From contig PXSU01000046.1 of the NCBI GenBank assembly GCA_003022745.1, positions 1 to 25,894 on the forward strand: a DNA stretch of 25,894 bases. The letters are read 5' to 3'. The translations under genes and the position numbers were made by a program. Below are positions 15,031-23,825 of this stretch, piece by piece; position 1 is the first letter of the stretch, and every line of letters starts with the position of its first letter. Source of the DNA: Halobacteriales archaeon SW_9_67_25 (GTDB lineage: Archaea > Halobacteriota > Halobacteria > Halobacteriales > Haloarculaceae). The notes under the pieces are model-generated. The model was given only the letters and a program-made list of their open reading frames with translations, did not search any database and had not been told where the DNA came from.

Positions 15031-17008
15031 CCGCGTTCACCTCCTCGTCGACACCGAGGGGCGGGTCACCCCCCTCGGCGTTGAAGCGCCGTGCCACGAG
15101 CGCGGGGATCGACACCAGTCCCCGGGGGACAAAGAGCACGAAGACGACGAACACGGCCCCGATGATCATCCGCCACTGGTCGGTATGGGAGGAAAGCACG
15201 TCCTCGGCGCCGATGAACACGCCGGCGCCGAGCATCGGGCCAAAGAGCGTACCCATCCCGCCCAGCAGCGTCATCACGATGACCTCCCCGGAGTTGATCC
15301 AGTGGAGCGTCTGGTCGGGCGAGACGACGAACGTGTCCGGGTTGACCGCCAGCAGGCCCCCGGCCAGGCCCGCGATGGCGCCGCTGATGACGAACGCCCG
15401 GCGCTTGTACCCGGTGACGTCGTAGCCGACGAAGGCAGCCCGTTCGTCGCTCTCCCCGATGGACTGGAGGACGCTCCCGAAGGGGGCGGTCATGAACCGC
15501 CGCGCCACCAGCAGGGTCCCGACCGAAAGCGCCAGTGCCACGTAATAAAAGACCACCGAAGACCCGACCGTCAGGCCCGCCACCGTCAGTTCGATTTCGG
15601 AGAGGCGCGGGCCGACGCCGCCGAGTCCGAGCAGGGCATCGAAGCCCAGCAGGCCGTCGCTCCCGCCGGTGAACTCGAACTTGAAAACGGCGCTGTAGAG
15701 TAACTCGGCGAACGCGAGCGTGATCATCGCGAAGTAGACCCCGGAGACGCGGATCGAGAGACTGCCCACGACCCAGGCCAGCCCCGCGGGGACGAGCACG
15801 GCAGCCACCAGCGCGACCAGAAACGAGGGCGCCAGATGCAGGAGTGCGAGCGCCCCGGTGTAGGCACCCACGCCGAAGAACATCGCATGCCCCAGCGAGA
15901 CCAGTCCGGCCGAGCCCATCACGAAATCGAGCGAGAGCGCAAAGAGCGCCCACACGAACATCGTGTTCGCGAGCGTGACGTAGAAGCCGTTGTCGGTGAC
16001 CGTCGCGACGACCGGGAAGACCGCGAGCGCGGCGACCGCGAGCACGCCAAGCCGCCGGCGCGTTCCGGCCGTGAAGACCCCGCCGTAGGCGCCGACCAGC
16101 AGTTCGCCGTCCTCCTCGCCCCCGCCGCCCCACTCGGGGTTGCCAAAGAGACCCTGGGGTTTGACCAGCAACACGGCGATCATCAAAAGGAAGATGGTCA
16201 GGCCCTCGAAGACGGGGAGGTAGGTCCTGGTCATCGTCTGGATGATGCCCACGAGGAGGCCGCCGAAGACGGCCCCGCGGAAACTGCCCAGCCCGCCGAG
16301 CACGACGATGATGAACGCCGGGATGATGACCGACCCGCCCATGTTCGGGTTGACGTTCTGGGCACCGCCGAGGACGATACCCCCCACGGCGGCCAGGGCG
16401 GCCCCGAAGCCAAAGACGAGCGTGTAGTAGCGGTCGATGTCGATGCCGACGTTGCGAACCATCTCCCGGTCCTGTGACCCGGCACGGACGATCATGCCGT
16501 ACCGCGTCCGGTTGAGGGCCAGCCAGGTGCCGGCCGCCAGCACGGCGGCGACCGCGATCATGAAGAGGTTGTACAGCGCGACCCGGACGCCGAAGGCACC
16601 GACGGGCTGGGAGAGGGCTGCGGGGACGGCCAGCTGTTGTTGTTGCTGGCCCCAGGTGAACCGGATGACGTCGTTGATGATGAGGACGAGACCGAAGGTG
16701 AGCAGGATGTGATAGAGTGGGTTGCGGCCGTAGAGCGGGCGGACGGTGAACCGTTCGATGGCCGCGCCGACGACGCCGACCGCAAGCGGCGCGAGGACCA
16801 GCGCGACCGGGAACCCGATGGTCGCCCCGAGCGGGTCGACGAGGGTGAGCGCGAAGTACGCCCCCAGGGCGAACAGTTCTCCGTGCGAGAAGTTGATGAC
16901 GTCCATCACGCCGAAGATGATCGACAGCCCCGCCGCCAGCAGGACGTAGACCATCCCCAGCGTAACGCCGTTGAGCAACTGTTCGACGACGTTGGCGACG
17001 GCCGGCAT
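15023..17008 (-). CDS. Fused LivH-LivM permease of branched-chain amino acid ABC transporter
   Basis: One open frame of 661 residues contains both permeases. Residues 1-285 are LivH: LLNGVTLGMVYVLLAAGLSI, then VMDVINFSHGELFALGAY, and PAFIIVVLGGLGSFRGAVFG. A hydrophilic linker follows (about 286-318, NPEWGGGGEEDGE then GTRRR). Residues of about 319-640 are LivM: LSLDFVMGSAGLVSLGHAMF, then GVGAYTGAL, YFAMITLAFAEL, FTGGSDGLLGF and VIVMTLLGGMGTLFGPMLGA. In most bacteria these are separate proteins; here no stop or restart interrupts them, so I read it as a true fusion. The ATG at 17008 starts seven bases after the binding-protein stop and gives the normal LivH N-terminus; codons further upstream lie inside that gene. 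It forms the membrane channel served by LivG and LivF. Confidence 0.88.
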   Translation of the reverse strand: MPAVANVVEQLLNGVTLGMVYVLLAAGLSIIFGVMDVINFSHGELFALGAYFALTLVDPLGATIGFPVALVLAPLAVGVVGAAIERFTVRPLYGRNPLYHILLTFGLVLIINDVIRFTWGQQQQQLAVPAALSQPVGAFGVRVALYNLFMIAVAAVLAAGTWLALNRTRYGMIVRAGSQDREMVRNVGIDIDRYYTLVFGFGAALAAVGGIVLGGAQNVNPNMGGSVIIPAFIIVVLGGLGSFRGAVFGGLLVGIIQTMTRTYLPVFEGLTIFLLMIAVLLVKPQGLFGNPEWGGGGEEDGELLVGAYGGVFTAGTRRRLGVLAVAALAVFPVVATVTDNGFYVTLANTMFVWALFALSLDFVMGSAGLVSLGHAMFFGVGAYTGALALLHLAPSFLVALVAAVLVPAGLAWVVGSLSIRVSGVYFAMITLAFAELLYSAVFKFEFTGGSDGLLGFDALLGLGGVGPRLSEIELTVAGLTVGSSVVFYYVALALSVGTLLVARRFMTAPFGSVLQSIGESDERAAFVGYDVTGYKRRAFVISGAIAGLAGGLLAVNPDTFVVSPDQTLHWINSGEVIVMTLLGGMGTLFGPMLGAGVFIGAEDVLSSHTDQWRMIIGAVFVVFVLFVPRGLVSIPALVARRFNAEGGDPPLGVDEEVNADD

Positions 17009-17015
17009 CGCGGGG

Positions 17016-18320
17016 TCAGCCCATCTCGCAGTCGACGTCGCTCGCAGGCGGGAGCGCGTCCTCACCCTCTGTCTGTGCGAGCAAGTCGACCGTGGCGACG
17101 TCGCCCTCGCCTTCGACCATCTCGCTCATCCAGGTGGGGTTGGTGGCCTGGTGGTCGCCCTCCCGGAGCGTGACGTCCCCCAGCACGGTCGTGAAGGTCC
17201 CGCCCTCGAGGGCGTCCCGTGCGTCCGCGGGGTCGGTGCTGCCGGCCTCCTGCATCCCCTTGGCGATCAGGCGCAGGGAGTCGTAGCCGACCCGCTCGAA
17301 GTTGTCGGGGGTGCCGTCGTACTCGCTCTCGAAGGCGTCGACGAACTGCCCGTTGTCGCCGGTCTCCAGGGCGACGGTGTACCGCACGCCGCCGAAGGTG
17401 CCGACGGCGTTTTGCTTGGTCGCCCCGCGGACCACCAAGAACGACATCGTGGGACCGACCAGGTCGACCTGGTCTTTCAGTCCCTCCTCGGCGGCCTGGT
17501 TGACGAAGTTGATGAGGTCCCCGCCGGTCATCCCGAGGACGACAGCGTCCGCCTCGGAGTTGCCGATCTGGGTGATGAAGGAACCGTAGTTCGACGAGCC
17601 CAGTTCCGACCGCGTCACGTCGACCTCCGTGAACTCGTCGTTGGCGTCCTGCATCCGGGATTTCGTGCGGTTGTACACCGAATCGCCGTAGGCGTAGTCG
17701 GCGATGTGGAACCAGACGTTCGTCCCGAGGTTGTTGACGGTGTAGGCGGAGATGGCCTCCGCGACCTGTGCGGTGTTGGTCTCGACCCGGAACACCCACT
17801 CGTTGCACGCGCTGCCGGTGATCGGGACGGCCGCCCCGCCCGGGAAGTAGACGAACTCCTCCTGGCCAGCGAACTCGTTGAGCGACAGCGCCACCGAACT
17901 GGAGATGGCCCCGAACAGGTACCGGGCGCCGTCCTCCTGGACGAGTTTCTGTGCGCTCTGCTGGGCCGCCCCCGCCTCCGTGCCGGTGTCCTCGAAGACG
18001 GCGTCGAGTTCGAGGTCGTACTGGTCGCTGCCGTTTATCTGGGAGACAGCGAGTTTCGCCCCGTTTCGCTGCCCGGGGCCGAGCGAACTGTACGCGCCCG
18101 TGATCGGGTTCACTACCCCGACCGTCGCCGTGCCCAGGTCGGACGGACTCCCGTCGGTCGACCCGCCGTCGCCGCCGTCCCCGCTGTCTCCGTCGCCGCC
18201 GTCCCCACCGTCACCGCCACAGCCCGCGAGGCCCACCGCGCCGGTCGCCCCGGCCAGCGCGAGGAACCGTCGCCGTGTGTGACTCCGCGTCTCGGACAGT
18301 CGCCTCTCTGGATCGCGCAT
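17016..18320 (-). CDS. Tat-exported lipoprotein substrate-binding protein of branched-chain amino acid ABC transporter
   Basis: A 434-residue extracellular binding protein and the first gene of the operon. Residues 15-34 read TRRRFLALAGATGAVGLAGC: a twin-arginine motif with a haloarchaeal lipobox, so Cys34 should be lipidated after Tat export. A Gly/Asp/Ser linker (35-62) follows, typical of halophile lipoproteins. From about residue 68 it shows the type 1 periplasmic-binding fold of the LivJ/Peripla_BP_6 family (ATVGVVNPITGAYSSLGPGQ, then RNGAKLAVSQING; later LFGAISSSVALSLNEFAG and FHIADYAYGDSVYN). Substrate is not certain: branched-chain amino acids, urea, amides and other amino acids are all used by this family. 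The ATG at 18320 is preferred over a TTG at 18335, and a TATTAA box lies about 31 nt upstream. Confidence 0.88.
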   Translation of the reverse strand: MRDPERRLSETRSHTRRRFLALAGATGAVGLAGCGGDGGDGGDGDSGDGGDGGSTDGSPSDLGTATVGVVNPITGAYSSLGPGQRNGAKLAVSQINGSDQYDLELDAVFEDTGTEAGAAQQSAQKLVQEDGARYLFGAISSSVALSLNEFAGQEEFVYFPGGAAVPITGSACNEWVFRVETNTAQVAEAISAYTVNNLGTNVWFHIADYAYGDSVYNRTKSRMQDANDEFTEVDVTRSELGSSNYGSFITQIGNSEADAVVLGMTGGDLINFVNQAAEEGLKDQVDLVGPTMSFLVVRGATKQNAVGTFGGVRYTVALETGDNGQFVDAFESEYDGTPDNFERVGYDSLRLIAKGMQEAGSTDPADARDALEGGTFTTVLGDVTLREGDHQATNPTWMSEMVEGEGDVATVDLLAQTEGEDALPPASDVDCEMG

Positions 18321-18347
18321 ACGTACGCCAGTCAATATTCCCCATGA

Positions 18348-18355
18348 TTAATAAA
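18348..18355 (-). promoter_or_regulatory. TATA box of the branched-chain amino acid ABC operon
   Basis: The minus strand reads TTTATTAA here, inside the AT-rich stretch GGTTTTATTAATCATGG, centred about 31 nt before the ATG at 18320. It would drive the four-gene operon with almost no leader. No other promoter is evident inside the operon, where genes overlap or nearly touch. Confidence 0.6.
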
Positions 18356-18428
18356 ACCTGCTGTGAACTGCACCCGTCCTCGTCCGGCACGGCAAAGTTT
18401 TTTGCCGCGCTGGCCGCCCCCCTACACG

Positions 18429-19388
18429 ATGACCGAGACAGTACTCGTCACGGGCGGTACCGGCTTTCTGGGTTCCTACGTCGCCGCGGACCTCCTCGAA
18501 GAGGGTCACGACGTCGTGGCCTACGACCTCTCGACGGACGACCACATCCTCGCGAAACTGGGCGTGGCCGGGGACGTCACAATCCGGCGGGGAGACGTCA
18601 CCGACCCGACCGACGTCGTCCGCGCCGTCCGGGAGACGGGCGCGACGCGGGTCGTCCACCTGGCCGCGCTGTTGACCAACGCCGCCCGCGCGAACCCACG
18701 GAGCGCGCTGACGGTCAACGTCCTCGGGACGAACAACGTCCTCGAAGCGGCCCGCGTCTTAGACGACCAGGTCGAACGCGTCGCCTGGGCCTCCTCGGCC
18801 GCGGTGTACGCGCCGCCGGACAACTACGACGCCGGGTTCGTCGACGAGGACGAGCTGGTGTATCCCGATACGCTGTACGGCGCGACCAAGACCTACAACG
18901 AACACCAGTCCCGCGTCTACCACGAGGACTACGGGGTCTCCCACGTCGGCCTGCGCCCGACGGTCGCGTACGGCCCCTACCGCGAGACCGGTGGCTCGGC
19001 GTTCCTCGCCAACATCGTCGAGAAACCCGCGCTGGGCGAGTCCTTCTCCGTCGAGTACGGCGACCAGGTCATCGACTGGCAACACGCCCGCGACATCGCC
19101 CGGGCGTTCCGGCTGGCCGCGTTCGCGCCCGAGGACGACCTGGGCCAGCGGGTCTACAACGTCCGGGGTGAACTGGCGACCATCAGCGAGGCCGCCGAGA
19201 CGGTTCGGACGATATTGCCCGACGTGGACCTGACGGTTTCCGAGGAGGGGGAACTCCCCTGGACCCAGAACCTGGACATGACAGCCGCACAGCGCGATCT
19301 GGGCTACGAGGTGGCGTACGACCTCGAAACCGGGTTCCGCTCCTATATCAACACGCTCCGCGAGGAACACGGCCTCGACCCGGTCTGA
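18429..19388 (+). CDS. NAD-dependent epimerase/dehydratase (extended SDR)
   Basis: A 319-residue cytoplasmic enzyme of the extended short-chain dehydrogenase family (UDP-glucose 4-epimerase-like). The NAD(P)-binding motif is TGGTGFLG (8-15). Asp33 ends the second strand, which favours NAD. VVHLAALLTN (76-85) is followed by the active-site Ser in WASSAAVYA (120-128) and the Y150-x3-K154 pair (LYGATKTYNE). LRPTVAYGPYRETGG is the substrate-side motif of nucleotide-sugar enzymes. The natural substrate is not clear, and no glycosyltransferase or sugar-nucleotide gene lies nearby. The ATG at 18429 places the Rossmann motif at its usual distance. A small inverted repeat, CGGCAAA-GTTT-TTTGCCG, lies 22-39 nt before the start. 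Confidence 0.85.
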   Translation: MTETVLVTGGTGFLGSYVAADLLEEGHDVVAYDLSTDDHILAKLGVAGDVTIRRGDVTDPTDVVRAVRETGATRVVHLAALLTNAARANPRSALTVNVLGTNNVLEAARVLDDQVERVAWASSAAVYAPPDNYDAGFVDEDELVYPDTLYGATKTYNEHQSRVYHEDYGVSHVGLRPTVAYGPYRETGGSAFLANIVEKPALGESFSVEYGDQVIDWQHARDIARAFRLAAFAPEDDLGQRVYNVRGELATISEAAETVRTILPDVDLTVSEEGELPWTQNLDMTAAQRDLGYEVAYDLETGFRSYINTLREEHGLDPV

Positions 19389-19418
19389 GGGTCGTCCGGC
19401 CTCGCCCGCCTCCGCGCG

Positions 19419-19889
19419 CTACTCGCTCAGCCGCCGGCCGTCCACGTACAGTTGCTCTGCCGGGGGGCGTCCCTCGTCGTAGCTTTCGTGGAACTCGAAG
19501 AGCTGGAAGAGCGTCCCCGTGGGATTGGCCGGCGAGACGAACGCCTCCGTCCAGTCGCCCATGTCGCGGTAGCCGACGACGCGCAGGTCGGCCGCCTCCA
19601 GGGCCTCGACGACGGCGTCGATGTCCGCGACTTCGAGGGTGACGTGGTGGAGGCCAGGACCGTGCTCCTCGAGGAAGTCCGTGAGGAACGTATCCTCGGC
19701 CTCGGGCGCGATGAGTTCCAGCCGGGAGGCCCCCTGTTCGAAGTCGTACTGTGCCCAGCGGAACTCGCCGTCGACACTCTCGTCGATGAACTTCCGACAG
19801 CCCAGCGCGAACAGGACTGGCTCCGCGTCCTCGATGGACTCGACGGCGATGCCGACGTGGTCGACGCGGATGGGCGTCTCGTGTGTCAT
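19419..19889 (-). CDS. VOC family protein (glyoxalase/methylmalonyl-CoA epimerase-like fold)
   Basis: A 156-residue protein with two beta-alpha-beta-beta-beta modules. The first starts RVDHVGIAVESIEDAEPVLF and includes ASRLELIAPE; the second starts GLHHVTLEVADIDAVVEAL and ends PTGTLFQLFEF. Metal ligands expected for the fold are visible: His in DHVGIAV, Glu in LELIAP, His in GLHHVTL and Glu in LFEF. The opening resembles methylmalonyl-CoA epimerase, but the second module ends SPANPTGTLFQLFEF rather than HPKxxxGVLxEL, so epimerase is not certain. It may be a dioxygenase-like or glyoxalase-like enzyme. The ATG at 19889 is supported by a TATA element 22-31 nt upstream. It converges with the epimerase gene, 30 nt apart. 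Confidence 0.8.
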   Translation of the reverse strand: MTHETPIRVDHVGIAVESIEDAEPVLFALGCRKFIDESVDGEFRWAQYDFEQGASRLELIAPEAEDTFLTDFLEEHGPGLHHVTLEVADIDAVVEALEAADLRVVGYRDMGDWTEAFVSPANPTGTLFQLFEFHESYDEGRPPAEQLYVDGRRLSE

Positions 19890-19910
19890 GTGCTGGTGTG
19901 GTTCCGGGAG

Positions 19911-19920
19911 GTAGTTATAG
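19911..19920 (-). promoter_or_regulatory. TATA box for the VOC gene
   Basis: The minus strand reads CTATAACTAC, centred about 27 nt before the ATG at 19889, giving a leaderless transcript. Confidence 0.55.
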
Positions 19921-19993
19921 GTCTCGGAGACTCGTTGGACGGTGTGTTCTTGACAGTCCTGTCTGCGAGTGCTGTGGCTGTCGAGACGGGCAA

Positions 19994-20110
19994 GAAAGCC
20001 CCCGACCGCTCGACCGCTCCGGGCCTCGCTGCGGTCCTCGCCTGACGGCTGCGGTCCTTGCTTTGGCCGGGAGGGATCGAGCACCGGGAGCCGAGCACGC
20101 GGGGGCTTTC
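19994..20110. repeat. 117-bp element bounded by perfect 11-bp inverted repeats
   Basis: GAAAGCCCCCG (19994-20004) and CGGGGGCTTTC (20100-20110) are perfect inverted ends around a GC-rich core with the direct repeat GCTGCGGTCCT (about 20030 and 20050). The whole 312-nt interval between the divergent VOC and M24 genes holds no credible gene; this element fills its middle. I recall similar GAAAGCCCCCG ... CGGGGGCTTTC intergenic elements in other haloarchaea, but I cannot confirm a family here. It may be a MITE or a structured RNA or terminator. Confidence 0.55.
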
Positions 20111-20201
20111 CGACCAGTCCCGACAGTCGCGTCAACGACAACAACGAGACGGGCTAGCGAACGGGAGTTTGATTACACTACTCACACAACGAGCAAACAG
20201 A

Positions 20202-21447
20202 ATGTACGAGCGCAGCTTCATGGAGGGAACCCGCGGGACGATGGCCGTCGACTGGGAGGAACGCATCGACGTGCAACGCCTCCGCCGGGAACGCAAGGAG
20301 CGGGCCCTCGACCGCCTGCAGGACTCGCACCTGGGGTCGATGCTCCTCATCGACGACCCGAACGTCCGGTACGTCACTGGCCTCGCCATGACGGGCGGCT
20401 CCGGTGCGGACCACTACACCCTGCTCACCGAGGACGGCGACGTCGTCCACTGGGATACGGCCGACCACGCCTCGAATCAGCGGTTCAACTGCCCCTGGCT
20501 CTCCGATATCCGCTATGCCTGCCCCGGCCTGGGGAACGTCCCCCGGGCGTCCGGCCGGGGGTCGGCACGCGCCTGGCTCAAAGACCGGATGGCCGAGACG
20601 GTCTACGAGGCGATGGAGGAGTACGGCGTCGCCGGGGAACCGATGGGAATCGACGTCGCCAACGCCGCCCTCGTCGAGAAGTTCGCCGAGCGGGGCGTCG
20701 ACATCGACACGGAGACGGCCACGGAGTTGATGCTCGACGCGCGCAAGACGAAAACGCGGGACGAAATCGAGTGTCTGCGCCAGGTGGCAGCCATCTGTGA
20801 GGGGGGCTTCCAGACCATCACCGACAGTGCCGCCCCGGGCAAGCGCGAATCCGAGGTCTGGGGCGACGCCGTCCGCGAACTCTGGCGGCTGGGTGCGGTG
20901 GTCCAGGGAGGGTATCTCACCTCCGGACCCAACACCTGGCCCAAACACCAGGCCAACGCCACCGACCGAATCATCCGGCCCGGCGACATCGTGTACGCCG
21001 ACTTCTACAATGTCGGCTTCATGGGCTACCGCTCCTGTTACTACCGCACCTTCAGCGTGGGCCGGCCGACCGACGCCCAGCGCGACGCCTACGAGAAGGC
21101 ACGGGACGACCTCTATGCCGTCCTCGAACGCATCGAACCCGGCGCGACCACCGACGAGATCTGCGAAGCACATGGACTGGTACGGCGCCGAGGAGTTCCG
21201 GGAGATGACCACCAACCACTGGGCCCACGGGCTGGGCCTGCAACTCTACGAGGTGCCGCTGATCTGGCGCGGGCTCTCGCCGGACCACCCCATCGAGATC
21301 GAGGAGGGCATGACGATGGCCGTCGAGACCATGCAGCCCGCCGACCGCCAGGGCGTCCGCGTCGAGGAGATGGTCGTCGTCCGCGAGAACGGCGTCGAGA
21401 TTCTGAGCCAGTGGCCCGTCGAGGAGATTACCCGCATCTCTCAGTGA
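20202..21447 (+). pseudogene. M24 family (Xaa-Pro peptidase-like) protein, frameshifted
   Basis: The first frame (20202 to about 21169) begins MYERSFMEGTRGTMAVDWEE and holds the creatinase N-domain (SMLLIDDPNVRYVTGLAMTG, NQRFNCPWLSDIRYACPGLG) and the start of the pita-bread domain up to IEPGATTDEICEA. The family then continues in another frame at HMDWYGAEEFREMTTNHWAH, then GLGLQLYEVPLIWRG, EEGMTMAVET and VRVEEMVVV to the stop at 21447. A few residues appear lost at the junction, so a short deletion of non-triplet length near 21169 broke the gene. Metal site: His in NHWAHGLG and Glu in EEGMTMAVE and VRVEEM are present, but after Asp267 (YADFYN) the second Asp expected about eleven residues on is Ser278/Cys279 (YRSCYYRTF). 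That seems to be a trait of this clade. Confidence 0.75.
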
Positions 21448-21502
21448 CCCAATCGCCGAGGATATTCGTTCATAATTAACAAAATTCAGTCGAGCAGATC
21501 CG

Positions 21503-21994
21503 CTACTCATCCGATCCGCTGGCTCCGCCAGAATCCGCGCCGAATCGCTGCCGTGCCTGTTCCCACTGGCGGCGCCGCCACTCCTCGCCGTCCTCTTCTC
21601 CGGGTGGTAGTGGCTCCCAGCCCAGCCGACGGAGGTACCGGTAGGCGGTCGGGTCGGAGACGGACTCGTCGAACTCCCGCTGGATGACCTCGGCCACGCG
21701 TGAGCGCGTCCAGCGGTCGCCTTCGAATCCGTGGGCTGTTGGCCCCAGTCGCAGGCAGTCCGCGAGCTCCAGCAGCCGGTCGTCGTCGAGTATCCGGTCC
21801 CGACCGGGATGGGGGTCGGCTTCGAGGCCCGTCTCGCCAGCCTCCTCGTAGGTTTGCTTCCACCGGGAGACCGAGCCGGGCGAGACGCCGAACGCCTCGG
21901 CGACTTCCTGACCGGTCAGGCCGTACTCCAGGAGGCGGACCGCGAGCTTGCGCCGCATCTCCAGGGCCTCGGGGCTGCCCTCGGGCCGTGGCAT
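21503..21994 (-). CDS. Stand-alone IS630-type helix-turn-helix protein
   Basis: A 163-residue protein. It starts MPRPEGSPEALEMRRKLAVR, followed by a first homeodomain-like HTH (GLTGQEVAEAFGVSPGSVSR, residues 25-44) and WKQTYEEAGETGLEADPHPG. A second winged HTH region follows (WTRSRVAEVIQREFDESVSD, then YRYLRRLGWEP). This two-domain layout is that of the DNA-binding N-terminal half of IS630/Tc1-family transposases. The DDE catalytic domain is absent: the protein ends in an acidic tail (EEWRRRQWEQARQRFGADSG...). I see no terminal inverted repeats around it. It is either the front of a decayed IS or, more likely given its clean ends, a host DNA-binding protein derived from a transposase. The ATG at 21994 fits the family start. 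Confidence 0.75.
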   Translation of the reverse strand: MPRPEGSPEALEMRRKLAVRLLEYGLTGQEVAEAFGVSPGSVSRWKQTYEEAGETGLEADPHPGRDRILDDDRLLELADCLRLGPTAHGFEGDRWTRSRVAEVIQREFDESVSDPTAYRYLRRLGWEPLPPGEEDGEEWRRRQWEQARQRFGADSGGASGSDE

Positions 21995-22072
21995 CGATCT
22001 GTCGTCATCTCTGCTCTCGTCACAGTAATTTCTTTGGTTTTGAACGGAATCTGAGTTCCGCGACGGGTGTGG

Positions 22073-23062
<990 letters not shown>

Positions 23063-23104
23063 ACCTTCGCGTGGGGTCGGTGTGGGTAAAAACACCGGTC
23101 CCGG

Positions 23105-23494
23105 TCAGTACAGGACCCGGTAGTTCTCGACTGCGAGGTTGTCGACGCGCCCGAACCCTCTGTCGGCCGTGACGACGGGTACGCCGAACGAGCGGGCGAC
23201 GCCAGCGAGCATCATGTCCGGATGCTGGAGGCGCTGTCCGTCGGTCTCCAGTTCCTGCCGGATCCGTGCCGATTCCAGCGCGTGCTCCCTGCTGTATTCG
23301 ATGTGTTCCACCCACGGGAGGTCGTCCTCGATGAGTACGGGGTCGCGACCCTCTTTCACGGCACCGTGGTACAGCTCGTAGAACCCGACAGTGGCGAGTG
23401 CGAGCACTTCCTCGGAGTGGTCGAGTCGGTACGATTTCGCCGACTCGCGCCCGCGAAGGAAGTCGGCACAGAAACTGCTATCGAGGACCTTCAT
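23105..23494 (-). CDS. vapC: VapC-type PIN domain ribonuclease toxin
   Basis: A 129-residue PIN domain protein. The four acidic metal-binding residues stand where expected: Asp5 in KVLDSSF, Glu40 in VGFYELYHG, Asp93 in LQHPDMMLAG and Asp111 in VVTADRGFGR. The toxin would cleave RNA (initiator tRNA, rRNA or mRNA in known members) unless bound by VapB. The ATG at 23494 overlaps the end of vapB by 17 bases, the usual coupled antitoxin-toxin order. The frame is open far upstream, but that stretch runs through vapB in another frame and is not part of the protein. All catalytic residues are present, so it should be active. Confidence 0.88.
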   Translation of the reverse strand: MKVLDSSFCADFLRGRESAKSYRLDHSEEVLALATVGFYELYHGAVKEGRDPVLIEDDLPWVEHIEYSREHALESARIRQELETDGQRLQHPDMMLAGVARSFGVPVVTADRGFGRVDNLAVENYRVLY

Positions 23495-23699
23495 CCTCTC
23501 CCAGTTCGTCGTCAAGTTCCCCCTTGACCCCGCGGACCGACTCGTCGATGGTCGTGTCACTCCAAGCCCCAAACCCGGCGAGCGGGTCGTCGTCTTCGAG
23601 TTCCCGCTCGATGACTGCGTCGAAACTCTCTCCCTCCCGCTTCCGTGCCCGGAGTTTCCGCCACGTCTCCTCGGAAACCCGGATCGTCTTGCCCGCCAT
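23478..23699 (-). CDS. vapB: VapB-type antitoxin
   Basis: A 73-residue antitoxin of the archaeal VapB family. Residues 1-37, MAGKTIRVSEETWRKLRARK then REGESFDAVIERELEDD, form the DNA-binding ribbon-helix-helix (KTIRVSEExxxxLxxxKREGESFxxVIxR). The acidic tail (38-73, with DPLAGFGAWSDTTIDESVRG) should wrap the toxin. It binds and neutralises VapC and represses the operon. The ATG at 23699 was chosen because the family starts M(A/S)xKTIRVSEE and because a perfect operator palindrome lies immediately before it; codons further upstream would run through that operator. Confidence 0.87.
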   Translation of the reverse strand: MAGKTIRVSEETWRKLRARKREGESFDAVIERELEDDDPLAGFGAWSDTTIDESVRGVKGELDDELGEDEGPR

Positions 23700-23717
23700 G
23701 TATACACCGATGTATAC
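23700..23717 (-). promoter_or_regulatory. Probable VapB operator palindrome
   Basis: GTATACACCGATGTATAC: 7-bp arms (GTATACA and TGTATAC) around a 4-nt spacer, ending right at the vapB start codon. A further A/T-rich stretch (AAAAACAAAAGTAC on the minus strand, about 23725-23738) sits upstream at TATA distance. A RHH antitoxin bound here would cover the transcription start, giving autoregulation. The role is inferred from position and symmetry. Confidence 0.6.
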
Positions 23718-23825
23718 GCGGGACGTACTTTTGTTTTTCCCCACCCGCACCCGTGGGCAGACCTGGGGGTCTCTCGTAGACCTTCGCTTCATCACGTTTG
23801 CCAGCGGAAACGCACCCTCCGACTG

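Noticed and set aside
16635..16650. TTGTTGTTGTTGC run in the permease gene considered as an unstable trinucleotide repeat
   Set aside because: It encodes five glutamines within an otherwise normal LivH domain; only a few units, so ordinary coding sequence.
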